From positions 45,389 to 109,388 of the forward strand of contig NZ_PXXX01000019.1 in assembly GCF_003367505.1 (NCBI RefSeq): a stretch of 64,000 nt of DNA, given 5' to 3'. The position numbers and the translations under genes were made by a program. The stretch comes from Lysinibacillus capsici (GTDB lineage Bacteria; Bacillota; Bacilli; Bacillales_A; Planococcaceae). The stretch's first letter is position 1. Every line of letters begins with the position of its first letter. The notes below the pieces were generated by a model. That model did not search any database. It saw only the letters and a program-made list of their open reading frames with translations, and had not been told where the DNA came from. Shown in pieces: positions 1 to 7,832 of the stretch.

Positions 1-60
1 TTACTGCTTTATTATTTTTAGATAATTGTTTAGAAACTGTTAAGTTGAATTAGATATAAT

Positions 61-320
61 TAATCAATAATTTTGAAATGGAGGTGGTGCAAATTGATTG
101 TTGTGATACAAAAGTGCCGTGAAGATATGTGGAAACATATTTGAGTGATTCTAATGACCTATATTAAGATAATGGTTGAGTTTTATTTGAGATGTTTCCA
201 TAAAAATTAAAGGAAAGAGAGAGTGACCTATTGTTTGTTCATTCCTTTCCTAAAACTGAAAGGATCAATCTTTGTAGCAAACAGTATCAGGTATCTCTCT
301 AACTAAAAAAGGAGAGAAAC
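61..320 (+). promoter_or_regulatory. Structured 5' leader of the surface-protein gene
   Basis: This is the untranslated stretch before the adhesin start. A TATAAT at 55-60 could be its -10 element. Two structures are visible. A 9-bp inverted repeat pairs 130-138 with 192-200. A second, multi-stem fold pairs 216-222 with 294-300, 226-229 with 289-292, 232-237 with 278-283, and 243-249 with 258-264. The outermost 3' arm (294-300) can instead pair with the Shine-Dalgarno GGAGAG at 311-316, so two exclusive folds would expose or hide the ribosome site. A 16-codon ORF (TTG 94 to TGA 144) has a GGAGGTGG site at 80-87 and covers the 5' arm of the first repeat. I do not recognise this as a known riboswitch class. 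The pairings are seen; regulation is inferred. Confidence 0.4.
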
Positions 321-3300
321 ATGAAAAAATTAAACATAGCGATAATTATATTGCTACTTGTATTTCAAACAGTACTTTCACCAATTTCAGTGTTTGCCGA
401 CGAGAGTCAACCACCTGTGACTCCTCAAAATGAATCTAGCGAAAATACTGTGATTGATTCTAATGGAGAAGTAGGAAACCAAAATACTACAAGTGAAATA
501 CCAAGTGAAGATGCTGCTGAAGTGACAACTCCAGAAGATGAAACAAAATCAGAAGAGCAAACAGAAGGACAGCAAGAAGAGCAGCCAGAAGGACAGCAAG
601 AAGAGCAACCAGAAGAACAGCAAGAAGGACAGCCAGAAGAACAACAAGAAGAAGAGCAGATAGAAAACCAGCCACAGCTAATAATGCCATTAGGTGCGCC
701 AGTAGGTTACCCTGTTGAAAATATGCAAGCAGATGTGACGATGTCATTTAGTGGCTTAAAGCTCTTTTCACAAGGTGGAGCATTAATTACAAATGCTACA
801 GATTTAGCAAATTATTCAGGGCCAAAACCGAAAAAGGGTGATGTAGTATATCTAAACTACACATTCTCTGTGGATCCAACAATTGATTATGGAATAGGTT
901 CTACGTTCACATTCCAATTACCTGCCAATATGATTGAAGAGTACACAGCAGGTTCTTTTAATCAATCAAGAACATTAACAGAGACTGGTGATTGGTTAGC
1001 CTATTCGTCAAGCTATAACAGTGCTACAAAAACAGTAACAGTCACAATAGATAGTGAATTAGAACAAGGGCAATCAGGTAGTATGAACTTTGAGTTTATG
1101 GCGAAATTTGATAATTTTGCTGATGAAAGTGAACTTGAACAATCATTAATAATCCCTGTGCTTGGAGGAGCAGATGTTCAACTAGACTTTGAATTTGCAC
1201 CTACAGGTAGTGGGCAATTACTAACTAAAAATGCTGGTTCTATTACACGTGACGCAAGTGGTGAAGTAACGATTCCATGGACAGTTTGGGTGAATACTGG
1301 TGGGCAAAAACTTGAAAGTGCAAGTTTGAATGATGTACCAGATACAAAGCATGAGCTGGCAGGAAATATTACAGTTGAGCGATATAAAATAGGTTTGAGT
1401 GGATTTAATCCAAACAGCCCAGGTGCTGTAGACGCTACAAGCAATGAAACCTCATTCCCTATCTCATTGACAGATGGATACTATGCATACAAAGTAACAT
1501 ATAACACTGTTGTAACAGCAGATCCAACTGCATCAAGTATGCCCTATACAAACGTAGCTACTTTGACAGGGACAAATATCCCTGCTAACACAACAGCCAA
1601 TGGAACACAAACTGTACAGTATGGACCAAGCTTAGATAAAACAAGAAGTGGCGATAAATATAATTCGACATGGACAATCAAGTATAACTGGCTAGGTCAA
1701 AAAATACCTGCTGATAAAGCGAAACTAACAGATACACTAACAGGCTCGTCGCCAACAACTGGTAAGCATAAAATTGATTACAGTAGTTTTGAAGTATATC
1801 GTGTAACTTTATCGAATGACGGTCAAACGGAGCAATCTTCAATTCTGTTAAGTGAAGGTCAAGATTATAGCTTCGATTCACAAAATAATTATAATTTTAT
1901 AATCAACTTTGATCATTCAACAAATACTACAGGTCCAGCTGGTGAGGTGACATCAGCGTTTAAAGTTGTCTATGATACAGAGCTGGAAGATGAATTTGTT
2001 ACAGATGCAAATACGGGTACGATTACAAATACTGTAACAAGAGGAGATAGTGGTTCAGACACAGCAACTCTAGACCTGGCTTCAAACATCTTTAATAAAG
2101 CACGCGGGGCAATTGACTATGTAAACAAAACAATTACATGGACTTTAACCATTAATGCTGAGAAAGATTTGAAAAACTTTGTAATAGAAGATGACTTTAC
2201 AACCACAAATAAAGCTGGAGAAACGTTAAAACACACTTTAACACCATGGAACGGTACTGACTTCTATGAGGTTACTGGTGCAAATGGTTTAACGTACACG
2301 ATTACAGATAAGGGGGGGAGTGCCCCAACTATAGGCAACGAAGGTTTTAAAATGGAATTTTCAAGTGACATTCCAAAAGACCGCACAGTTACTATTCGAT
2401 ACAAAACAAAGTACGATATTAAGCCAAACGGAGGTGTAGCAACCGCGTATATTAATACGGCTGATGCAACATGGGATGGCGCAATAGATTCTCATAACCA
2501 AGCATTAGATAGAACTGCTAATTATACGCCAGATTCTACTTCTCCAACAAACAATAATGGCTACAAAAAAGTTGTCGTAGATAACCAGACACAAGAGTTT
2601 TCTTGGCGTATTGGGGTTAATATCAATAAACAAGATATAAACAGTGCTACCTTAACAGATACATTAGGTGCGGGTCATTATATTCCTGTTCCAGATGGTC
2701 AAACATTAAAAGATCAAATTACCATATCTAAGCTAAACTTAACAACAGAAGAGGGAACAAAAAATGGTACATTAGATCCTGCTAAATGGACTGTTACAGA
2801 AACACTAACAGATAACAAGGTTACAGGTTTTGAAATTACGTTTATTAACCTAGATCCAATTACTGATAACAACGAAGCGTATTTAATTGAATACAAAACA
2901 AAAGATGCTGACGATATTTATGGTCAAAACTCAACTAATGCTCCAAGAGATTACACAAATACAGCGACTCTAGATACTCCACACAATGGAAGCTATAATT
3001 ATAATGCAACAGCAAAAATTAGTAATCTTGCAAATGAGTTAATTAAAAAAACAGCGACACCTGTTCCAGCCAGCGATATTATTAATTGGGCAGTTACAGT
3101 AAATGCTTCTAATTCAAAATTAGGAAATATTACATTAACAGACAAACCATCAAGTAACCAAAAAATATTAACAAATACGTTCAAGAAACAAGAGATTAAA
3201 CTAAATGCAAATGGGACTTCTCAAAATATAGGATCCCCTATTACTGTGGATGCTAGCGAAATTGTCCTAAATCAAGATGGTAGTTTTAGTCTTAATTTGG

Positions 3301-5762
3301 GAGAATTAAATGGCAAAGGTTATGTTGTTACGTATTCCACATTCTTTATGGGGGATGGTAACGCGGGTGAAACAATTTCTAATAGTGCCTCTATTGGTTA
3401 CGCTGGAGCAACAGCTGCAGGTACAAGTGACCACGGTGGCGATAGCAAAACATTTAAATATAGCTCATCTGATACAAGTGCATCAGGTGTTAAGGGTACA
3501 TTGCAATTAAAAAAATATAAAGTAAATCCTTTAACAGGTAAACGTGAACAGTTTGCTGGTGTTAAGTTTGAATTATGGAATAAAAATAACACAATCAAAC
3601 TTGATGAAGGAACAACAGATGCAGATGGTACATTGACATTTGAACAAGTGCGTTACGGAAAGTATACGTTAAGAGAGGAATCACCAGGGGGCTATATTGC
3701 GATTGCGCCAATCACGATTACAATGGGAGCAAATATAGATATTACTCCAGGTGTGGATGGTAAAGCATATGTTATTGATAACATTGAGGATGTTAATTTA
3801 ACAAATGCCTGTCCAGCATTCACATTAACAGTGAAAGATATTGATGGTAATGCTATTGCTAATAAAAATATTAAATTAATTGATAGCAACGGCAATGCAA
3901 AATACACGGGCACAACAAATGCTGCGGGGCAAGTATCAGATATTAAGCGACCTGGTACAGGTGGTAAAGAAGTCCAAGCAGGCGTGTATACATTAGTGGA
4001 CGAAAATGACATTCCTTTAGGTACTGTTACCGTTAAATATGGTACTGGAGAATGTCAAGATACAGTCCAACCTACAAATTCATGTCCTAACTTTAAAATT
4101 ACTGTAAAAAATGAGAATGGAAATCCACGTCCAAATGTATCAGTTACACTTAAAGATCTAAGTAATACTGTTATAGCTACTGGCACAACAAATAGTGATG
4201 GTCAATTCATCATTGATAAAACAACTCCAGCAGGAAAATATAAGCTATATGAGGGTACCCAGTATTTAGGTGAAGTAAATGTTACGTATCACAATGATAA
4301 TTGCCAAAGTGAAGTACAGTTATCACCAAAATGTGAAACGTTTGAATTAACTGTCTATGATGTTGATGGTAATTTAGTTGCAGATGGTACTTCAGTAACG
4401 GTTAAAAATAAAGATACAGGTAACATTATAGCTACAAAAACTACAAAAGACGGTGTAATTGAATTAAGTGATTTAGAGCCAGGTGTTTACACAGTTGTAG
4501 TTGATGGAGAAGAAATTGATGAGTTTGAAAGCAATATCGATTGTAAAGCGAGCGTTCAACCAACACCAAAATGTGAAAACTTCACAGTAATAATCAAAGA
4601 TAATACTGGCATCATCAAGCCAGGTAACGATGTCATTATTAAAGATAAATCTGGAAAAGTAATCTCAACAAATAAGGATAAAGATGGAAATTTAACATTT
4701 GTATCTAAAACAACTCCTGCGGGTAAATATGATGTATATGATAAAAATATTTACTTAGGTGAGATAGAAGTTTCTTATGCGAGTGTTCCTTGTGAAATTA
4801 CATTATCAATTGCACCAGTTTGTCCAGCCTTTACATTGACAATTAACAATATGTTTGGTCAACCACGTGTAGGCGTAAAAGTAACAATAACAGGTGAAGA
4901 TGGTATACAGGTTGAAGATAATGGTTCAACAGAGTTTATAACAGATAGTAAGGGTCAAATTACGATCAATAATTCAATTATTAAGCCAGGTAAGTATATT
5001 GTAAGGGAGAATGGTAAGACAATTATTGGTACAGTTATCGTGGGTAATACATGCGAGGCTAAAATTCAGCCAAGTCTACCAGTAACACCTCCTACAACTA
5101 ATCCAGGAAATCCAGATCCAGACCCAGAAAAACCAGTGGATCCGAACAAACCGAATCCTGATCCAGAGAAACCAGTGGATCCGAACAAACCGAATCCAGA
5201 TCCAGAGAAACCAGTGGATCCCAACAAACCAAATCCAGATCCAGAGAAACCAGTGGATCCGAACAAACCAAATCCAGATCCAGAAAAACCGGTGGATCCG
5301 AACAAACCCAATCCAGATCCAGAAAAACCGGTGGATCCGAATAAACCAAATCCAGATCCAGAGAATCCTGTAGAACCAAACAAACCAAATACAGATTCAA
5401 ATAATTCGGCCAATCCTGGAAAAACTGAGGGATCTAAACCTTCTGTTCAAGGTGTCATTGATCAAGGGAAAAACTTACCGCCTTATAATCCAACTAAAGC
5501 TACAAAAGATACATTAGATGCTTATAAGGATTTCTTGAATAAATATAGTCAATTAACTAAAGAGGAACAGGAAGCTGTTGCAGAATCACTTGATATTAAC
5601 AAAATTAAATCGGATGCAAAACGATTAGAAGCTCAATTAAAAGCACAAGGTAAATTACCTCAGACAGATGGTGCCGATCAAACAGCACTAATGCTGATTG
5701 GAGTAGCACTTATTCTTGGTGCATTATACTTCTTACGTCGCCGCAACGCTGAAGTTAAATAA
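321..5762 (+). CDS. LPXTG cell-wall-anchored adhesin with collagen-binding-type and Cna B-type domains
   Basis: A very large (1813 aa) surface protein. Residues 1-26 form a signal peptide ending VFA. Residues 70-115 are Glu/Gln repeats. About five modules follow, marked by a recurring W-x-hydrophobic-x-N strand near residues 318, 449, 606, 760 and 921, as in CNA-like collagen-binding domains. A Cna B-type domain sits near 1058-1150. Five domains at 1164-1578 each begin and end with Cys. A 12-residue Pro/Asp/Lys repeat (about seven copies) is at 1598-1685. The sorting signal is LPQTD at 1779-1783, then a hydrophobic segment and RRR tail. Sortase should link it covalently to peptidoglycan. The neighbouring convergent sortase is a plausible partner. 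The start has AAAGGAGAG. The ligand is unknown; collagen binding is suggested only by fold resemblance. Confidence 0.9.
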   Translation: MKKLNIAIIILLLVFQTVLSPISVFADESQPPVTPQNESSENTVIDSNGEVGNQNTTSEIPSEDAAEVTTPEDETKSEEQTEGQQEEQPEGQQEEQPEEQQEGQPEEQQEEEQIENQPQLIMPLGAPVGYPVENMQADVTMSFSGLKLFSQGGALITNATDLANYSGPKPKKGDVVYLNYTFSVDPTIDYGIGSTFTFQLPANMIEEYTAGSFNQSRTLTETGDWLAYSSSYNSATKTVTVTIDSELEQGQSGSMNFEFMAKFDNFADESELEQSLIIPVLGGADVQLDFEFAPTGSGQLLTKNAGSITRDASGEVTIPWTVWVNTGGQKLESASLNDVPDTKHELAGNITVERYKIGLSGFNPNSPGAVDATSNETSFPISLTDGYYAYKVTYNTVVTADPTASSMPYTNVATLTGTNIPANTTANGTQTVQYGPSLDKTRSGDKYNSTWTIKYNWLGQKIPADKAKLTDTLTGSSPTTGKHKIDYSSFEVYRVTLSNDGQTEQSSILLSEGQDYSFDSQNNYNFIINFDHSTNTTGPAGEVTSAFKVVYDTELEDEFVTDANTGTITNTVTRGDSGSDTATLDLASNIFNKARGAIDYVNKTITWTLTINAEKDLKNFVIEDDFTTTNKAGETLKHTLTPWNGTDFYEVTGANGLTYTITDKGGSAPTIGNEGFKMEFSSDIPKDRTVTIRYKTKYDIKPNGGVATAYINTADATWDGAIDSHNQALDRTANYTPDSTSPTNNNGYKKVVVDNQTQEFSWRIGVNINKQDINSATLTDTLGAGHYIPVPDGQTLKDQITISKLNLTTEEGTKNGTLDPAKWTVTETLTDNKVTGFEITFINLDPITDNNEAYLIEYKTKDADDIYGQNSTNAPRDYTNTATLDTPHNGSYNYNATAKISNLANELIKKTATPVPASDIINWAVTVNASNSKLGNITLTDKPSSNQKILTNTFKKQEIKLNANGTSQNIGSPITVDASEIVLNQDGSFSLNLGELNGKGYVVTYSTFFMGDGNAGETISNSASIGYAGATAAGTSDHGGDSKTFKYSSSDTSASGVKGTLQLKKYKVNPLTGKREQFAGVKFELWNKNNTIKLDEGTTDADGTLTFEQVRYGKYTLREESPGGYIAIAPITITMGANIDITPGVDGKAYVIDNIEDVNLTNACPAFTLTVKDIDGNAIANKNIKLIDSNGNAKYTGTTNAAGQVSDIKRPGTGGKEVQAGVYTLVDENDIPLGTVTVKYGTGECQDTVQPTNSCPNFKITVKNENGNPRPNVSVTLKDLSNTVIATGTTNSDGQFIIDKTTPAGKYKLYEGTQYLGEVNVTYHNDNCQSEVQLSPKCETFELTVYDVDGNLVADGTSVTVKNKDTGNIIATKTTKDGVIELSDLEPGVYTVVVDGEEIDEFESNIDCKASVQPTPKCENFTVIIKDNTGIIKPGNDVIIKDKSGKVISTNKDKDGNLTFVSKTTPAGKYDVYDKNIYLGEIEVSYASVPCEITLSIAPVCPAFTLTINNMFGQPRVGVKVTITGEDGIQVEDNGSTEFITDSKGQITINNSIIKPGKYIVRENGKTIIGTVIVGNTCEAKIQPSLPVTPPTTNPGNPDPDPEKPVDPNKPNPDPEKPVDPNKPNPDPEKPVDPNKPNPDPEKPVDPNKPNPDPEKPVDPNKPNPDPEKPVDPNKPNPDPENPVEPNKPNTDSNNSANPGKTEGSKPSVQGVIDQGKNLPPYNPTKATKDTLDAYKDFLNKYSQLTKEEQEAVAESLDINKIKSDAKRLEAQLKAQGKLPQTDGADQTALMLIGVALILGALYFLRRRNAEVK
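3810..5054 (+). repeat. Five Cys-bracketed stalk repeats in the adhesin
   Basis: Codons for Cys fall at residues 1164/1245, 1255/1328, 1338/1408, 1418/1491 and 1501/1578. Each pair encloses a 70-81 residue Cna B-like domain, and consecutive domains are separated by exactly 10 residues from Cys to Cys. I found no other Cys in the protein. Confidence 0.85.
5113..5376 (+). repeat. 36-bp tandem repeats encoding a Pro-rich cell-wall spacer
   Basis: About seven in-frame copies of a 12-residue unit of the type NPDPEKPVDPNK. Wall-spanning Pro-rich repeats of this kind are usual just before an LPXTG signal. Near identity of the DNA copies makes copy-number change by recombination likely. Confidence 0.9.
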
Positions 5763-5775
5763 TTACTTAAAAGAA

Positions 5776-5809
5776 GAAGCCCCTAAGACTCTTAAATCTT
5801 AGGGGCTTC
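5776..5809. terminator. Bidirectional terminator between adhesin and sortase genes
   Basis: A perfect inverted repeat (arms 5777-5788 and 5797-5808) lies between two convergent genes. T-rich sequence follows on the plus side. Confidence 0.85.
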
Positions 5810-5817
5810 ACCTATTT

Positions 5818-6486
5818 CTAAAATGCTTCTGATAGCTTTTCAGGTGCTTTATCAAATGGATATTGTTGAACAAAATCAGCTTGTATGGCAAGACGCTTTG
5901 ATCCATTATCAGCACATGTAATGAGTGTTAAAACAGTTTTATTTGGAATATCATCGATTACATAAATATCTGTTGCCGCAATGACTTTCTTAGAAGCTAA
6001 ATGATATTCATAAATATTGGTTAAATCCGTTACATAGACTGTATCTCCTATACTTGCTTTATATAGAGGACTAAATAAGATATCCTTTTCTTCAAAATAA
6101 TGTCCTGCTAAGGCGTAATTTCCCTGCCCGAGGCTTTGATTTGGCTTCATGGTACCTGCCCCTACGGCAAGTGCAGCATTTCCAACACCTTTGACAATCG
6201 GAAGTTGCATGTCAACACTTGGTATGGCGATACTACCAATTATGGGCATTTTATTGGCCTTTGTTTGAGCCTTTAATACCTCCGCTATGGACAGCGATTG
6301 TACATCCTCAAATACATAATCTGCATTAACCTGATTATTCTTTTCAATCTCTTCTACACTGATTTCAGTAGTATTTAATTGATGGCTTAAATGGGCAATG
6401 ATCGCATTTTGAATGGGGCTGATAAATACAAGTATTAGGCCAAGGACGAGCATAGTGATGAGCAATATTATCTTCAGTTTATTCAT
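5818..6486 (-). CDS. Class A-type sortase
   Basis: A membrane-anchored cysteine transpeptidase that attaches LPXTG proteins to the cell wall. The N-terminus is one hydrophobic anchor (KIILLITMLVLGLILVFI). The catalytic His lies in LAGHYFEE and the catalytic Cys in TLITC. A downstream Arg in KRLAIQ fits the His-Cys-Arg triad. The gene converges on the LPQTD adhesin, which makes a substrate-enzyme pair likely. I chose ATG 6486; an in-frame GTG at 6498 would add four residues, and the AAGG upstream is not placed ideally for either. The length (222 aa) is usual for sortases. Class A is judged from the TLITC motif and N-terminal anchor only. Confidence 0.9.
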   Translation of the reverse strand: MNKLKIILLITMLVLGLILVFISPIQNAIIAHLSHQLNTTEISVEEIEKNNQVNADYVFEDVQSLSIAEVLKAQTKANKMPIIGSIAIPSVDMQLPIVKGVGNAALAVGAGTMKPNQSLGQGNYALAGHYFEEKDILFSPLYKASIGDTVYVTDLTNIYEYHLASKKVIAATDIYVIDDIPNKTVLTLITCADNGSKRLAIQADFVQQYPFDKAPEKLSEAF

Positions 6487-6559
6487 GTCGTAGATCACAT
6501 CCTTGTTTTTGAAATAGAAGGTTTTATTCCAGCAAAAGATGGTTAACTTATGACCATTT

Positions 6560-6600
6560 CAAAAAAATGGATAGAGCGTTAAGATGCTTGCTCTATCCAT
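6560..6600 (-). terminator. Terminator of the 4-OT gene
   Basis: Perfect 11-bp stem (6567-6577 with 6590-6600). On the minus strand it is followed by seven T (complement of 6561-6567), just past the tautomerase stop codon. Confidence 0.85.
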
Positions 6601-6607
6601 CTTACTA

Positions 6608-6793
6608 CTATTTGTCGCTAAAACGCACGCCTGCAACGCCGTAATGATTTTTAGACATTTCTTCAATAAAAACTGTTACATTTTCTGCAGGTGCATTAAC
6701 TGTGCGAGATACTGCTTCTGTTACTTCTTTTACAAGAGCACGTTTTTGTTCCTCTGTACGACCTTCAAGCATTTTCACTGTTACGTATGGCAT
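6608..6793 (-). CDS. 4-oxalocrotonate tautomerase family enzyme
   Basis: A 61-residue protein starting MPYVTVKM. After removal of Met, Pro1 is the catalytic base of this superfamily, which interconverts enol and keto acids as small oligomers. It corresponds to B. subtilis YwhB, which also lies next to ywhD. A GGAGG site precedes the ATG, and the gene diverges from ywhD with about 165 bp between. The physiological substrate is unknown. Confidence 0.9.
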   Translation of the reverse strand: MPYVTVKMLEGRTEEQKRALVKEVTEAVSRTVNAPAENVTVFIEEMSKNHYGVAGVRFSDK

Positions 6794-6959
6794 AATATTG
6801 CCTCCTTTATAGAATAATGTTGTATAGTTAGTTTATAAGAAAGTATAAACTTCTTACTTGCGTTGAGGCATATACGCAATGGCGAAAATAGTGATTGTTT
6901 CGACAAAATATGCGTTGATATGCTTTCCTTTATAATAGCAGAATGGAGGATATTTAAGT

Positions 6960-7478
6960 ATGACAAATGAAGAAAAACCAAAACAAAAAATGGGTTTTAC
7001 CATTATAAAAAACGATCCAACAGATGGACATAAAGGGTTTGGTATCGGTTCACTTTCATTAGAGAATGTATCGCCTGTAATAGTGGACGTAGAAGAGGGG
7101 ACGGCTTCTGTTGAAATTGGTGCCATGCATGCAAGAAGTGACGTAGAGCGTGGTATTAAATTTACAATGGACCGTGCTGATTCAGAGGGCGGGAAACTGT
7201 ATTGGCTCGTGTGGGTGACGATAGACCATAAAGAAAATGGGCCATATTATGCAGGAGTTACAGCCTGTGAGATGGTTGTAAATCGTGAAAAACGACGTGG
7301 CTATAAAATTCTAGCTGATCATGTAAATAAAATGGATAAATCCATGAAACGTCATATTATTGTAGAGCATATGGATGCACCGTCTAAAAAAGTGTTAGCT
7401 TCTTTCCTTAAACAACTTAATCCAGAATTGTGGGAACGTAGTGAGGAGCAATTGCGTCAAGACTTATTTGTCGAATAG
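6960..7478 (+). CDS. ywhD: YwhD family protein
   Basis: A 172-residue soluble protein that matches the YwhD family of Bacillales in length, in its opening and in its place beside 4-OT and a pbpG-type PBP. It has no signal peptide or membrane segment. The middle part (VEEGTASVEIGAMHARSDVE) and the C-terminal helical region look like a compact single domain. The start at ATG 6960 has GGAGG eight bases upstream. No biochemical function is established to my knowledge, and none is proposed. Confidence 0.8.
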   Translation: MTNEEKPKQKMGFTIIKNDPTDGHKGFGIGSLSLENVSPVIVDVEEGTASVEIGAMHARSDVERGIKFTMDRADSEGGKLYWLVWVTIDHKENGPYYAGVTACEMVVNREKRRGYKILADHVNKMDKSMKRHIIVEHMDAPSKKVLASFLKQLNPELWERSEEQLRQDLFVE

Positions 7479-7596
7479 ACTCGTAATGATTGAACAATCT
7501 GTGACATTTTGCAATCGCTTTCGATATTAGGTTGAAAGTGTGTTTGAAACAAAGTACACTTGATGCAGAGCTTACATTTTAGTAAGCTAGGACACT

Positions 7597-7685
7597 TGGT
7601 ATCGCGAATGTGATGAGCGCTATGCGGCATTTGAACAACCCAAACCCAAGCCAAATGCCCCATGATGCTCATACTTCGCGGACCA
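7597..7685. repeat. Nested inverted-repeat element of 89 bp
   Basis: Four concentric pairings share one centre: TGGT 7597-7600 with 7682-7685, CGCGAA 7603-7608 with 7675-7680, ATGAGC 7613-7618 with 7667-7672, and GGCATTTG 7626-7633 with 7652-7659. Short internal loops separate them and the apical loop is 18 nt. It sits between ywhD and the pbpG terminator. It could be a small palindromic repeat element or a structured RNA; no protein is encoded. Confidence 0.6.
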
Positions 7686-7690
7686 TAAAA

Positions 7691-7750
7691 AAAGAAAAGC
7701 TTTCTGTTCCCACGGACACGTCTCCGGGGAAGAGAAAGCTTTTCTTATTT
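7691..7750. terminator. Long terminator hairpin between ywhD and the PBP gene
   Basis: A perfect 14-bp stem (7692-7705 with 7733-7746) encloses a second TTCCC/GGGAA stem. A and T tracts flank it, so it can stop transcription from both convergent genes. Of the ywhD-pbpG gap (7479-7832), this hairpin and the preceding inverted repeat are the only recognisable content. Confidence 0.8.
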
Positions 7751-7832
7751 TTAGTATATCAGTTACTTTGTCGAGAGCCTTCATAGCTAAAAACGTATTA
7801 GGATTAAAAAGGTTTCCGAAATTATCTTGTTT

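Noticed and set aside
5066-5413. Minus-strand open frames under the Pro-rich repeats
   Set aside because: They are low-complexity shadows of the repeat DNA in the adhesin gene.
6584-6817. Plus-strand 77-codon frame opposite the tautomerase gene
   Set aside because: It is antisense to a clear 4-OT gene, is Cys/Phe-rich with no family resemblance, and has no ribosome site.
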